Assembly: GCF_947179165.1 (NCBI RefSeq)
Contig: NC_077245.1
Location: 52,620,286-52,684,285, forward strand
From: Solanum dulcamara
Lineage: Eukaryota; Streptophyta; Magnoliopsida; Solanales; Solanaceae
Direction of reading: 5' to 3'
DNA: 64,000 nt
Under the pieces are notes generated by a model. It made no database searches, was not told the origin of the DNA, and saw only the letters and a program-made list of their open reading frames with translations. Positions 11,455 to 23,270 of this stretch are shown here, one piece after another. Numbering within the stretch: the stretch's first letter is position 1; each line of letters opens with the position of its first letter. Position numbers and translations under genes: made by a program.

Positions 11455-12830
11455 TTACCTTGAACATCATCCTCGGAAGGTACGAATAGATGAGGATATT
11501 TAGCCTTTATATCTTCTTCAGCTTCCCATGTAGCCTCTTCAACAAATTGATTTCTCCATTGGACTTTGACAGATGCCACTTTCTTAGTTCTTAATTTGAG
11601 AACTTGACGATCAAGAATCTAGATTGGAATCTCTTCATAACTCAAACTCTCTTTCACCCCAATGCTCTCAGTCGGGACAACAAGTTAAGGATCTCCCAAA
11701 CACTTCTTAAGCATATAGCTGTGAAACACGGGATGAATAACTACTAATTTTGGGGGCAACTCCAATTCATAGGCTACGTTACCAACCCTCTTTACAATCT
11801 AATAAGGACCAATGTAGCGGGGACTAAGCTTTCTTTTCTTTCCAAATCTCATCACACCCTTCATGGGTGAAACTTTCAAGTATACCCAATCATATACTTC
11901 AAACTCCAAATCTCTCCTCCTAACATCAGTGTAGGATTTTTGGCGACTCCGAGCAGTCCTCAACCTCTCTTGGATGGTTTTCACCTTCTTCATAGCTTGG
12001 TGAACCAAGTATGGTCCAATCAACTCAGTTTCACCAAATTTAAACTAACCAATTGGTGATCTACACCTCCTCCTATACAGAGATTTATAAGGAGCCATTT
12101 GATTACTCAAATGGAAGCTATTATTGTATGCAAACTTAATAAGAGGTAAATCATCATCCCAATTACCTATGAAATCGATGACATAGGCTCTCAACATATC
12201 CTCCAAAGTCTATATCATACGCTCTGCCTGGCCGTCTGTCTGTGGATGAAAAGTAGTACTAAGGTTCACTCTTGAACCCAAACCCTTTTAAAATGACTTT
12301 CAAAACTAAGCAGTGAATTAAGCTCCCCTATCTGAGATTATAGATAAAGGAACTCCATGCAGACTAACAATCTCTCTGAGATACAATTTGGCATAATCCT
12401 CTGCAGTGTCCATAGTGTTAACTGGCAAGAAATTGGCTGATTTGGTTATCCTATCCACAATCACCCAAATAGAGTAATGTTATTTGCAGGTTCGTAGAAA
12501 ATTGGTCATGAAATCTATGTTGATCATCTCCCACTTCCATTTCGGGATCTATATATTTTGAGCCACTCCACAAGGACTTTGGTGCTCATCTTTAACTTGT
12601 TGGCAGTTCGAGCACTTAGACACAAACTCTGTTATATCTCTCTTCATTCCACTCCACAAGTTTACTTCTCTCAAGTCATGGTATATCTTTGTCGAATCTG
12701 GATGGATGGAATACCTTGAATTATGGACTTCTTCCATGATTGTCTCCCGAATGCCATCACCACCTTGAACACATAATCTCCCTTGATATCTCAACACTCC
12801 ATCTTCCCCTTTGGAAAAAGACATTACCTT
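11455..12830 (-). pseudogene. E5 integrase with chromodomain
   Basis: Would insert element cDNA into chromatin. On the minus strand: an HHCC zinc finger (about 12590-12700, ends KCSNCQQ), then the catalytic core. First Asp in an INIDF context near 12515, second Asp in SDRGA near 12335, Glu in TDGQAER near 12230, so the DDE triad is intact. A GPY/F module follows (SPRYIGPY, about 11800-11820) and then a C-terminal chromodomain (about 11460-11640, with ILDRQV and VKVQWRNQ words and WEAEED). The chromodomain of chromoviruses targets histone marks (established). Breaks: an in-frame TAG near 11618 just before ILDRQV, a stop between the second Asp and FWKSF, and a stop after ERMI. Non-functional as it stands. 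Confidence 0.85.
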
Positions 12831-12959
12831 CTACTTATGAACCTCATCTTTCAGTTGACGGAGAATGGGGTCTTGATCTTGCTTTCCTTTTACCTCTGCA
12901 ACTAGACATGATTCATCTCCATTCTAGACTATTATACCACCCTCACTGGAGTCAATAAG

Positions 12960-13420
12960 TTGAAATCCTAAACACGCAAGTCTATACACTTCCTTTTCCA
13001 ACTCCTTGTTTTCCTCTTACACATGGGTTGTATTCCCCATGGATAACCTGTTAAGAGTATCAGCAACTATGTTTGCTTTACCTGGGTGGTAGAGAATACT
13101 TATCTCATAATCCTTGAGCAACTCTAGCCATATCCTTCTGACTAAATACATACTGCAATATCTTGTATTCTGTGAATACATCCATATATATACCATATAG
13201 ATAGTGATGCCACATCTTAAGAACAAATACCACAACTGCCAACTCAAGGTCATGAGTAGGGTAGTTTCTCTGATAGGTCTTAAGATGTCATGAGGCATAG
13301 GTAATGACCTTACCTTTTTGCATCAACACACATCCCAACCCAACTCTGGAAGCATCACAATAGATTACAAAACCATCCATTCCCTCGGGTAGGGGCAGTA
13401 TTGGAGTAGTAGCCAATCTA
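12960..13420 (-). pseudogene. E5 RNase H domain
   Basis: Removes the RNA template during reverse transcription. Minus-strand translation shows YCDAS near 13350 (first acid), HDLELAVV near 13250 (Glu), FTEYKILQY near 13180 where the family usually has FTDHKSLQY (Asp to Glu), and YHPGKANIVADTL near 13075 (last Asp kept). A TGA interrupts the frame near 13285 and a frameshift lies around 13150. It is followed leftward by a linker (12830-12960) to the integrase zinc finger. Confidence 0.8.
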
Positions 13421-14400
13421 GCTTTCAACTCTTGAAAGCTTTCTTCACAATCATCAGACTATTGAAACTTAGCCTTTTTCTGAGTTAGCTTAGTCAATGG
13501 AGAGGATATGGATGAAAATACCTAAACAAACCTCCTATAGTAACTAAAAAAACCTAAGGAACTCCTTATATCGGTTGGAGAGATGGGTTTAGGCCTGTTC
13601 TTAACTGTCTCAATCTTTTAAGTATCAACTCGAATTCTATCACCATACATAATATGGCCTAGGAATTCTACAGACGCAAGACAAAACTCACACTTTGAAA
13701 ACTTAGCATACAACTCCCTCAGCTTGGGAGTTTGAAGAACAATCCTAAGGTGGTTAGCATGCTCACTCTTACTTCTAGAGTGGACCAAAATATCATCAAT
13801 GAAGATAATCACAAATGTATCCAGGTATGGCTTGAATACCTAATTCATGAGGTCCATATTAGCTGCAGGAGCGTTTGTCAATCAAAAGGAAATAACAAGA
13901 TACTCAAAATGACCATAGTGAGTATGGAAAGCCATCTTTGGGATGTCACATTCTCTCATTTTCAACTGATGATAGCCTGATCTGAGGTCTATCTTAGAGG
14001 AGCATATGGTACCCTAAAGTTGGTCAAATAAATCATCTATCCTGGTGAGAGGATACTTTTTCTTTATAGTGACCTTGTTCAGTTACCGATAATCAATGCA
14101 AATTCAAAGGGACCTATCTTTTTTTTGCACAAATTGGACATGAGCGCCCCAAGGTGAGACACTTGGCCTAATAAATCCCTTATCTAGAAGGTCTTTCAAC
14201 TGTTCTTTTAACTCTTTCAACTCAATGGGAGCCATCCTATAAGGAGGAATAGAGATAGTTTGTGTATCAGAAAGGGCATCAATACCAAAGTTTATCTCTC
14301 TATCAGGAGGGATTCTAGGTAGATCCTCAGGAAATACTTCAGGAAACTCACTCACAACAGGAACTTACTCAAGAGATGGAGCATGATCATTAATATTTTT
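13420..14400 (-). pseudogene. E5 reverse transcriptase
   Basis: RNA-dependent DNA polymerase of a gypsy element. The N-terminal part (14104-14355) carries the family signature ending [16 protein letters not shown]. The catalytic motif FIDDIL is at about 13790-13810, followed by the palm/thumb words AKFSKCEF and FLGHI. Both catalytic Asp of FIDD are kept. Stops and frameshifts fall near 14100, 13990 and 13845, so no continuous product exists. Placed between protease and RNase H in the usual Ty3/gypsy order. Confidence 0.85.
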
Positions 14401-14559
14401 GACTTGGACTATATGATATATGCATCCCTTAGAGATTAATGTTTTGGCCTTAAGGTAGGAAATAAATTTACCCCTAGGCACTATAGAACTCTCCTTCCAC
14501 TCTAAGATAGGCTTATTTAGAAATTGAAACTTGATAATTCGGGTTCTACAATCAACTAA

Positions 14560-14850
14560 GGCATATCAAGAATAAAGCCAATCCATGCCAAGAATCATAT
14601 CAAAATCAACCATGTCCAACTCAACTAAGTCATCCATGGTATCCCTATGATATATTGACACGATACAATCTTTATAGACCTTCTCTGCTAAGATAGACTC
14701 ACCAACAGGAGTAGACACGCTAAAAGGCTCAAGAAGACATTCAATAAGGATCTCAAATTTACTAGCCAAGTAAGGAGTCACAAAAGATAATGTAGCACCC
14801 GGATCAAGTAATGCATACACATCAAAAGAAAGGACTCAGAGCATACTAGT
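14560..14850 (-). pseudogene. E5 aspartic protease
   Basis: Matures the polyprotein. About 84 residues remain open (14566-14820) with DPGATLSFVTPYL near 14790 as the catalytic loop (DPGA in place of DSGA/DTGA, which I regard as common in this lineage) and the flap/C-terminal signature DFDMILGMDWL near 14580. The retained ILGMDWL end distinguishes a true retropepsin fold from chance. It is separated from RT by a degenerate linker (14400-14560). Confidence 0.8.
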
Positions 14851-16125
14851 AACAACATTGGGTGCATTCTCTTGGTTTGGAAACTACCCATAGCATACAG
14901 ACGATTTGTTCCCCTACCTGCACCTAAAGCTGCACCTCTCTGATTACCTCCATTATACGATACTGCAGAAAAACATTGAGCTGTACTACCTCCATCTCCC
15001 TGTCTCTTTGAAGGACACTAATTCTATAAGTGACTTGTATTTCCACATCCATAGCAAGCATTGGTGCCCACACAATACTCTCCAAAATGGAGCTTCTCAC
15101 ATCTAGCACACGATGTCTTTTCTCTAGAAGTTTGAGCCACACTTAATTAGGAATAAGAATCCTGAGCTTGAAAGTTTTCGTGACTCAACGACCTCTGATT
15201 AGGTATAAAAGCACTTGTTGAGGAAGGTGCATAATTAGAAGAGCTCTTCTGAAAGAACGACTTGTTACCATTCCCTTGCTTCTACTCGTTCTCATGCCCA
15301 GCAGACTTAGCCTTCTTGCTTAAGTGTTTCTCTCTGTCCTTTTTCTTGTCATCCTCAAATTGTTGAGCATACACCATCAATCAAGAAAAATCCATGTCAT
15401 ACATCATTAATATTTCCTTACATTCTTTATTTACATATTTGCTTAGGCTAGAGATAAACTTCCTCATCTTGGACCTCATATGAGGAATTATTTTTGGGGC
15501 ATATTTGGACAACTAAATAAACTTTAAACTATACTCCTTTACAGTCATGCTCTCCTTTTTGAGTTTCACAAACTCCTCAACTTTTGTTTCCCATAGCTCT
15601 TGGGGAAAGAAGTGGTCAAGAAAAGCACTTTCAAACTCATCCCAAACTGTAGGTCCAGTATCCTTACCGTGACTTACTCCCACTATTCATACCACACGTT
15701 CACCACATCCTTGAGTTGGTAGGAAACCAACTGAGCACCCTCAACCTCGATAGTATGCATCTCTTTCAAGATCTTCCATATCTCCTCAATTAAATTTTGA
15801 GGATCCTTCTTAACCTTAGACCCTGTGAAGACTGTCGGGTTCATCCTCAAAAAATCTCTAATTCTTGTGGTGAAAGATGACTCTTGAGATCTAGAGCTAG
15901 GAGTTGGTGAACTATGGTTACCCATATGGGCAGCTACCAGTTGAGTGAGCATGTAATAGCTCCTCTGAATTCTACCTCTGAAGTAGGAGTGATCGAAATA
16001 GTAGGTATTTCGGGTACCTCAGTAGACCTTGCAGGTCGGACCCTAGTTCTCGGTGGAGGCATCTCTGACTATGGAACCTTAGTGCTGGTAGAGTTCCTCT
16101 AACTAGATATACGTTTAAGAGGCAT
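14850..16125 (-). pseudogene. E5 gag
   Basis: Nucleocapsid/capsid gene. The likely start is the ATG at 16125-16123 (MPLKR...), the conserved gag start of this family (compare the MPLRR start of E4). The capsid part is open at 15683-15952 and contains FLRMNP, FTGSKV and LVSYQLKDV..VWYE words. The zinc-knuckle region (about 15030-15110) shows CYGCGNTSH followed by two stops where the final ligand Cys should be reached. Several stops occur after the start codon, so only fragments are open. Confidence 0.8.
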
Positions 16126-16321
16126 GGTTTACAACGCGCACGAATTTAAAATGAAGTTTTATGCAGTTAAACTCTATCGCACGAACTCAGATTATAAAAT
16201 AAATGAAACAATTCCTAATATCTTATAGCCTCCTGATTATAAGTGTGGTGTAAGACACACCCATAAGTAAGACTCTACTAGACATGACTTCATAGACACC
16301 CTAGGACTCTTGAACTCCATA

Positions 16322-16335
16322 TTCTGATACCAAGT
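16322..16335 (-). other. E5 primer-binding site
   Basis: Plus strand TTCTGATACCAAG, i.e. CTTGGTATCAGAA on the element strand, two bases inside the 5' LTR. TGGTATCAGAGC is the complement of the plant initiator-Met tRNA 3' end (established); one base differs here. Confidence 0.8.
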
Positions 16336-16337
16336 TT

Positions 16338-18522
16338 TTCACACTCCGATAGGATACCCTAGACATGACCGACACTCAAAAACCATATTTGGCCTCTAAG
16401 AAAACCACTTGGTCTTATCACTAATTCGTTCATTAGCAGAAGACTTAAGTGAAAATAAGAATACTTATATGGGCTCCCCATCATCGATATCAAAGAAAAG
16501 AAATAATCCTTAGAAGAAGTAGTTTCAAAGAAGAACTACTCTAATTGCATCATCAAACTTTGTCTATGAAGCATCTAACACTATCAGACGGTGCCAATGA
16601 CATGTCCATGGCTACCTCAAAAAAAATAATACTCAACAATAATAAAAGGATAAAGAGTTCCTCTGAATATAAGGACTTACCAAATAGCTAAAAATAAATG
16701 ATCTTCAACGATGCGCCTATTGATGATCTCTAACACCTGTATATGCATCATCAAATAATGCAGGTCGAATAACGTCAGTACATGGAATGTATGAGTATGT
16801 AAAATGGAAGGAAAGTAAGGAAAAATATCAAGAAACTCCTCTCAAGAAGACTCATCTTAGAAATCAACATCATCTCAACATCAATATGTAATGAAAGTTT
16901 TAAAATAATAATAATAAACAATGCTTACTCAGTTGGGAGCCGACAACCATCACTTATGAGCTAGTGATGATAAAATAAAGCGATGTTGTTACCACATCCA
17001 TCCAATACCTTGCAAGGGTAAAGGACATCACCATCTTAGATCCAATCATCAAAATTCTCTTTTTGGGACTTAAGAGGTATAGCCTTCATCTTACGCTGGC
17101 TACGTAGTTTTGGGGTTTTTAGTCAATAAACTCTTACCCAATTCGGTGGTCAATACTACTCCAAAAATATGCGCTCATATTAACATCATTATCTAGTCTT
17201 ATTGGAATTTTATTCAAAACATCAAACTCATCTCATTACCTCTTCATCAATCATTACACTTCAAAACATTATTTACATCTCATCAAAACATCTTGCTCAA
17301 AACATTATTTAATCAAATACATTTAAACTCAATTCTTTTGCTATTTTAAAACTCAATAAAATACATATATATTATTAATTCATATCACAATTTTTGTCAA
17401 GGAATATTAAAAGCCAACATCTTTATCAAAACACGCATAAAAATATTTATGAACATCAAATCAATTAGGGTTCAGGGGAAAGTAGCCACAAATAATAATT
17501 CCAATAATATGAGAGATAAACAAATAATAATCTCAATGCATAAATATATTTTACTCAATAGAAGAAGAATTAATTAATTTAGAATTCAAAATTAGGGTAA
17601 AACTCAACTATAACTCAATTATGAGGAATTTAACTATTGGGCACATGGATGAACTCAATCCACTGCTATGAATACCCTTACAAACCTGAAATCCGAAGCT
17701 TTAATATGAATTGAAGAACTCAATGAACACTCTAGAACCCCTAGCCTTTTCTCCTCATTGGAGAATTTTGGTGTATTACCCGGAGTATAAGAATCACTGG
17801 AATAGTATTTCTACACTAGTAAAAACTAAAACAATATTTGAGAATGAGTAAAGAAGTGTATAGAGAGGAGAGTTTCTTGAGAAAGCTTGATGAATAAAAT
17901 GAGAAAATAAGGTGGGTATTTATAGGTGTGGAGGAGGGACTTAACAATAAATAAAAATAATTACAAAGGATGATCTTGAAAATTCAATGGAGGATTATGA
18001 TATCATGGGTGATGTTCAATGGGGGACTATTGATGTCATGGGTGTTGTTAAATTTAGGACTATTGATGTTATGGGTGATGTCAAATGGATCTAGATCTTT
18101 CCATTATTAGTGAGATGAACCTTCTTTTAACGGAATACCTTTTTTGGAACTGATTTTGAACAAGATAACTTCCTAATTAGGAATTGGTTTCTTCATATGA
18201 ATTGTAGATCTAGAAGTATACTTTCATTTCATTCAAGAATCAACCGAGTTGGAATATCCTAACGTGAGATATGATGTTTCTTCTACAAATAATCCATTTC
18301 ATAACAGCACCACGTCTTGCAAAACTTAATTTATTTTACCTACGTATCCTCCTAATCTTAAGATATGGTCTTCATTAAATTGTAGATAATGACATTAGGG
18401 TTATTCAAAAATTTGATTCACCTAATTTAGACTAATCTGTAAAAAGTTATGCCCAAAATATAGAAGCAATATCATGTTATCGAGAATTAAAACACCATAT
18501 ACAACGTTTTAGGGGTGTTATA
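16338..18522 (-). repeat. E5 5' LTR (2.19 kb, full length)
   Basis: Runs from TTCACACTCCG at 16338 (a decayed TGTCACACTCC) to GTGTTATA at 18522 (decayed ...TTACA). It aligns with the split 3' LTR over about 1.27 kb. It carries a TATA-like box on the minus strand at 17917-17924 (TATAAATA) about 600 bp from the U3 end, and the TCAGTAC..GTATGAG remnant of the conserved inverted repeat at 16775-16795. The solo LTR at 32030-34109 is the same family in the other orientation. Confidence 0.85.
17917..17924 (-). promoter_or_regulatory. TATA box of the E5 LTR promoter
   Basis: TATAAATA on the minus strand within CACCTATAAATAC; the same box is present in the 3' LTR at 7115-7122. It is positioned to transcribe leftward through the leader into gag. 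Promoter identity is inferred from motif and position. Confidence 0.55.
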
Positions 18523-20140
18523 ACTGAATCCCCACATATGCAACTACCCATTTGGAATCTGAGATATCCAGTGTAATCTTTCAATTACCAAAGGAATGGA
18601 AGTCCAAAGACAAAGGTCACTCCAAAACATAAAGAAAGGATAGACTACCCAGACTCACTGCCTTCCGGCTCAAGACGTCCTATACTACATTCACCTTGCC
18701 CGGATGGTAGAGAATTAAGAGGTCATAGTCTTTCAGGAGCTCAATCCACCGACAGTTCCTCGAATTAAGGTCCCTCTGGATCATAATATTCTTAAGGCTC
18801 TTGCGATTAGTGTAAATCACACAACGAACTCCACATATGTAGTGCCTCCAAATATTAAGCGCAAAAACTACCGCTACCAACTCTAAGTCTTGGGTGGGGT
18901 ACTTGCACTCATGCAGCTTAAGCTGCCTTAATGCATAAGCAATAACTCGGCCTTCCTACATCAATACATACCCCAAACCAATACTAGATGTGTCACAATA
19001 TACCATGAATCCCTCGCTCTCAACTAGAAGAGTCAATATAAGAGCGGTGGTAAGAAACTCTTTGAGCCTCAGAAAGTTCCTCTCACACTCCTCCGGCCAT
19101 ATAAATAGAACATCCTTATGATCCAACTAGGTCGACAGGGCTTCAATAGTGGAAAAACCCTCAATAAAGAGCCTGCAGTAACTTACTAGTCCGATAAAAC
19201 TGTGTATATCAGTAACAAAAGTAGGCCTGTCCCAATCTCGAATAGCCCTAATATTGTCGGATCAATCATAATGCCCTTTTTGGACACAACGTACCCTAAG
19301 AATCCTACAAACTCAAGCCAAAACTCATACTTTGAGAACTTAGGGTAAAGACACTGATCTCTCAAACTCTAGAGCACTATCCTCAGGTGTTGCTCATGCT
19401 CACTCCTCTTTTGCGAGTATAAAAATATGTCATCAAAGAAGACAATGACAATATAATCAAGATATGACCTGAACACTCAAGTCATCAAGTTTATGAAGGT
19501 GGCAGGGGTATTAGTCAACCCAAAAGATATCACAAGGAACTCATAGTTGCCATAACGAATCCTAAATGCACTCTTAGGGATATCCGCTTCCCTGATCCTA
19601 AGCTGATGGTAATTGGATGTCAAACATATCTTAGAAAATAATGCGGCACCCTGAAGCTGGTCAAACGGGTCATTAATACAAGGCATGGGGTAATAGTTCT
19701 ACACTGTTACCTTGTTCAGCTGCCTGTAGCCAATGCACATCCTCATAGTCCCATTCTTCTTCTTCACAAACACAGCAGGGGCACCCTATGGCGACAAAAT
19801 CTAACTGATGAACCCCTTACCTAGAAGGTCCTCAAGCTAAATACTAAGCTCCTTAAGCTCTGCAAGTGTCATTCGATAAGGTAGAATAGAGATAGGTCGG
19901 GTGCCTGGCTCCAACTCTATGGCAAAATCAATATCACACTCTAGGGTAAGGCTAGGTAGGTCCGTAGGAAGCACATCCACAAAATCTCTAACCAGAGGAA
20001 GTGAGTCGCCTAAAGGGGTATCTCTAATAACATCAGACCAAGTAAGCTAGACATCCTGAAGAAACCAATCATCGAGCCTACATAAAATAGATAATACCTA
20101 TTAGTGTGACTACAGGTGCCCTACAATAACACCAAAGGAC
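18523..20140 (-). pseudogene. E0 RT and RNase H
   Basis: The upstream half of the E0 polyprotein, resuming after E5. RNase H: an open piece at 18680-18880 shows the TNRKSL word (Asp of TDHKSL replaced by Asn), then WIELLKDYDLLILYHPGKVNVV. RT: an open piece at 19477-19686 contains [21 protein letters not shown] and [10 protein letters not shown]. The active-site region near 19425-19445 reads FFDDIF, with both Asp kept. At 19780-19860 lies the LLGKGF..S-type entry to RT. Numerous stops separate the pieces. Confidence 0.75.
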
Positions 20141-20520
20141 TGCTAGGCATGGCTAAGGTAACGGTATTGGCGTAGAAAACTAAGATCGCATGGTAAGGGA
20201 AAAACCAGTCCATGCCCAAAATCATATCAAAATCTAACATATCAAGAAGGATAAGGTCAACTCTACTATCATAACCCTAGATGATCACTACAAAATACCG
20301 CAACACCTGATCATCTACTAAAGACTCACCTACCGGAGTCGAAATATGAACAGGCTCTAACAAAGACTTAGAGCTCATACCCATTTGGGGAGCATAATAG
20401 ACAAATACATATGAATACATGGATCCTAGATCAAATAAATATGTAGCAGGCGAGCAGCATAATAAAAGTGTACCTGTAATGTCATCGTTAAATGCCTCAG
20501 CCTCTGTCATCACTGAAACT
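20140..20520 (-). pseudogene. E0 aspartic protease
   Basis: Minus-strand open piece of 78 codons (20277-20513). The catalytic loop reads FDLGSMYSYV where the family has FDxGSTYSYV; the substrate-cleft Gly is kept, but Ser/Pro after Asp is replaced by Leu. HISTPVGESL follows, a typical post-loop word. The C-terminal ILGMDW-like part near 20190-20240 is readable but out of frame. Confidence 0.7.
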
Positions 20521-21070
20521 ACACAAAAATGGCCTTATGCACCTATGCCGGATGGATCCGACCTACATACTGACCTGCCTCCCTGTGCTCCACCTCTACC
20601 ACCCTTTTGGCCACCCTGGTGATCCTGATATAAAGCTCCACCTCTAACTAGAGGAAGCACTATTGTCACTAGTCTAGTTGTTGGAAGAGTTGGCATAATC
20701 ACCCTTCACCCTTATTGGGGGCAATCTCGAGACCAATGATCAAGTGAATCATAGTCATAACACCTCAAAGTTGAATGACCCATAATAACCCAAATGCAGT
20801 AGATGAGGAGCGATTCTATCCCTTCGAGTTGTAGCTCATGCAAAAACCAGCCAGATGACGTTGGCTTACCTCAAAAGTATGTAATACCGCCTGAACAAAC
20901 TGGCTAGATTGACATAATGAAATCTCTGGAGAGATCTATCATAGGAGTCCCTCCTTCTAGTCTAGGACCCATTGTATCTTTCCTGAAAGCAAGCACTCGT
21001 ATTGTTGTCCCCTTGGTCCTCATGATGAATATGCTCCATAGACTAGGTGTTGCTACCAAAGCACATGCAA
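20520..21070 (-). pseudogene. E0 gag remnant, truncated
   Basis: The C-terminal gag. A CCHC-type knuckle is recognisable near 20725-20765 (Cys, Tyr in place of the second Cys, His, Cys). Segments at 20860-21070 match E6 gag on both sides of its solo LTR (31990-32029 and 34115-34235), so E0 shows the uninterrupted version of that site. Similarity to E6 stops near 21070; the capsid half, leader and 5' LTR are absent. The break could be a deletion or a later insertion. Confidence 0.65.
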
Positions 21071-22003
21071 GTGTACGCGGTCTCACAAGTAGTAAAGTGA
21101 CTCTTTTCAAACCCAAATTATTGAACCTAAAGGACTTTAATTAGCGAGTTGCAAGCTTTTCAATAAACCAAATTACTCGTGTTTGTTGCAAAGAGTTGAG
21201 ATTTTGTGGTGTCTAATTCTAACCTATGTAAAATAAGAGTAAAAGTTATTTGATAGTTACTGAAGTTTAATCAATTGAGAATACATTCCAGGGCTATAGC
21301 ACTTAGAGATTTTAGCCCTAATATTCATTAACTTGGTATCCAATGGGTCTTCTAATTACTGATTCACAGGGTTGATAGTACAATCACGTTCTTCTGACCT
21401 CTAATTGCCTACCTTTGGTGATAGCCTAACTACATAATTTAGCAGGGATAAACATGAGCCAACAAAGATGCATTAATCTAATCATCCCATATAATGACCA
21501 AACATGGTGTATATGTGTCACGGGCATCCTACACATGAATTATTCAAAGCAACTCCAGAACAAACATGTTCCCTATATTCTAGTGTTCTATCTTCTATCC
21601 TTCTTCCAAGTTTTAGGTAGACAACAAATATATTTTAATGGTACTCAAGTATTAAAATAGTAGAAGCAAGAATATAAGAGTAATTATAAGGAAGAACCCA
21701 TTTTCAACCAAAGGAAATCATATTCTACCATAATCTTCTAGACACAACTCTAAAAGAAGGGTATTTAGCCACTCATAGTCTTCATTACAGTAATAGAAAA
21801 TAATTGATGACAATAAGAAGTAGACTAAAAAGAAATAGAAGGGTAAAAATAACCTTAGAGAATTTCTTCCTTCACTCCTATTCGTCAAAACTTCGAATAA
21901 AAACTCAATGAATAATAAAAAGATAAAGTGTTATATTTATAGCCTCGAAAAAAGTGAAGTTTCATTAACAATAGTGAAGTCTATGATGCGGACTTGTTTC
22001 TGA
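21071..22003. other. Unassigned non-coding stretch
   Basis: No domain, RNA gene or LTR terminus recognised. The sequence has the look of repeat-derived plant DNA (words such as 'ATAAACCAAATTACTCG' and 'GGGATAAACATGAGCC'), with one 68-codon chance frame at 21454-21660. It separates the broken end of E0 from the truncated 5' LTR of the copia element. It might be part of a non-autonomous LTR element, but no terminal repeat partner lies in the window. Confidence 0.4.
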
Positions 22004-22193
22004 AGTGTTAATTGTTGTTTTCTCCTTGTATTTAAGAGCAGTGTACTCCATATATAAATAGTGATATGCTTCTACCCCATGGTTTTTTCCTTCTATCTGT
22101 TAGAAGGGTTTCCACATAAAATTCTCGTGTTCAATTTATTTTCATATTAATTATCATATCAAACTTTAGTTGTGGTGCTTCATTTCCCCAATA
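22004..22193 (+). repeat. Copia 5' LTR, 3'-terminal fragment only
   Basis: Aligns with 26694-26878 of the 3' LTR from GAAGTGTTAATTGTTG to the end (CCCCAATA here, CCCCAACA there). The first ~355 bp of the LTR, holding U3, the tandem repeats and the TATA box, is missing, so this copy cannot start its own transcription. Sequence to the left shows no similarity to the LTR. Confidence 0.88.
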
Positions 22194-22194
22194 G

Positions 22195-22208
22195 TGGTAT
22201 CAGAGCCC
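22195..22208 (+). other. Copia primer-binding site
   Basis: TGGTATCAGAGCCC directly after the 5' LTR: a perfect 12-nt match to the complement of plant initiator-Met tRNA, the standard primer for Ty1/copia elements. Confidence 0.85.
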
Positions 22209-22387
22209 TTCATTATTCTGTCTATTTTATGCGAAGATACTATTTGTGAATAGTAAATTTTTGTGAATAGTAAATTCTGTGAATACTATTATTCACATGA
22301 ATAGTAAATTTCAGTGACAGTACAATTTTTTACTATTGTTTGCAAAAATATTCAGAAATGATCTAGAAGGGTGTGAAGCAAATAACA

Positions 22388-23270
22388 ATGTCGAGTACAA
22401 TAAAGTTTGACGTTGAAAAATTCAATGAGACTAATTTCTCATTGTGGAAAATAAAAATAAAAGTGATATTAAGAAAGGACAATTGCTTAGCTGCAATTGA
22501 AGGCAGGCCCACGGATTTTACTGATGACAGCAAGTGGAATGACATAGACAGCAACGCAGTTGCTGATCTACACTTGACATTAGCTGATCAAGTGTTGTCT
22601 AGTGTGGCGAAAAAATGGACGGCGAAGCAAATATGGGATACTCTTACAGGGTTATATGAGGCCAAGTCTTTGCATAATAAAATCTTCTTAAAAAGAAGAT
22701 TGTATACTCTTCGAATGACAGAGTCCATGTCGGTTACTGAACACATCAATACTTTGAATACTCTATTTTCACAAATTACAACAATGAGTTGTAAAATAAA
22801 GTGGACTGAATGTGCGGAGCTTCTACTTCAAAGTCTACCTAACTCGTATGATCAACTCATCATCAACCTGATGAATAATATAGATAGTCTAGTTTTCGAT
22901 GAAATTGCAGTCGCTGCTTAGGAAGAAAAAAATCGGCGCAAAAATAAGGAAGACAGTCAAGCAAGTTCGCAACAAGTGAAGCTTTGATGATGGTGAGAGG
23001 AAGACCAACGGAACGTGGCCCCAGTGGGAGTCACAATCATGGCAAATCTCAATCAAGAAGTAAGAAGAATATCAAGTTCTACAACTGTGGCAAGAAAAGG
23101 CACTTCAAGAAAGATTGTCGGTTCAAAAAGAAGAGTAAACACCTTGAGCCATCAAATGCTCAAGGAAATGTTACATGTACCTCGAATGATGGTGATATTT
23201 TATGTAGTGAGGAAATATCAAATAATGAAGGCAGAAAATCTTTCGCTGATATCTGGATCATAGAAACAGG
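22388..23270 (+). pseudogene. Copia gag with damaged zinc knuckle
   Basis: Capsid/nucleocapsid. I take the start as the ATG at 22388 (MSST.KFDVEKFN, the usual Tork gag start) and not the ATG 15 bp upstream at 22373. The capsid part is open to a TAG at 22919-22921; a frameshift near 22975 leads to the second open piece (22984-23280). The knuckle at about 23073-23115 reads F-Y-N-C-G..H-F-K-K-D-C: the first zinc ligand Cys is replaced by Phe. Without that ligand, RNA binding by a CX2CX4HX4C knuckle would be lost (inference). Confidence 0.88.

Larger units (their letters stand above)
6447..18522 (-). mobile_element. E5: Ty3/gypsy Tekay/Del-type chromovirus
   Basis: Minus-strand element inserted in E0. 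Order from right to left: 5' LTR 16338-18522, PBS about 16322-16335, gag, protease, RT, RNase H, integrase, chromodomain, PPT, 3' LTR (10787-11278 plus 6447-7229). The 3' LTR lacks its outer ~910 bp, judged against the 5' LTR, so no target duplication can be checked on that side. It also contains a later solo LTR (7230-10786). The protein frames have several stops but most catalytic residues survive, making this one of the better preserved gypsy copies here. The chromodomain places it among chromoviruses (established family knowledge). Confidence 0.85.
1..21070 (-). mobile_element. E0: old Ty3/gypsy chromovirus, interrupted twice
   Basis: Host element of the left third of the window, read on the minus strand. 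Going leftward: gag remnant (20520-21070), protease (20140-20520), RT/RNase H (18523-20140), integrase (5040-6446), then the 3' LTR (4147-4976 and 1-~1700). E7 splits the LTR and E5 splits the RNase H-integrase linker. The gag end breaks off at about 21070 with no 5' LTR, and the 3' LTR runs off the window start. Every reading frame is broken. The nearest relative in the window is E6, whose gag and protease share the same idiosyncratic wording (for example an FDxxSTYSYV-like protease start). Domain identity is visible in translation; continuity across the two insertions is inferred from domain order. Confidence 0.7.

Noticed and set aside
22373..22387. Upstream ATG as the copia gag start
   Set aside because: Tork gag proteins begin at the MSST-like start, which is the ATG at 22388.
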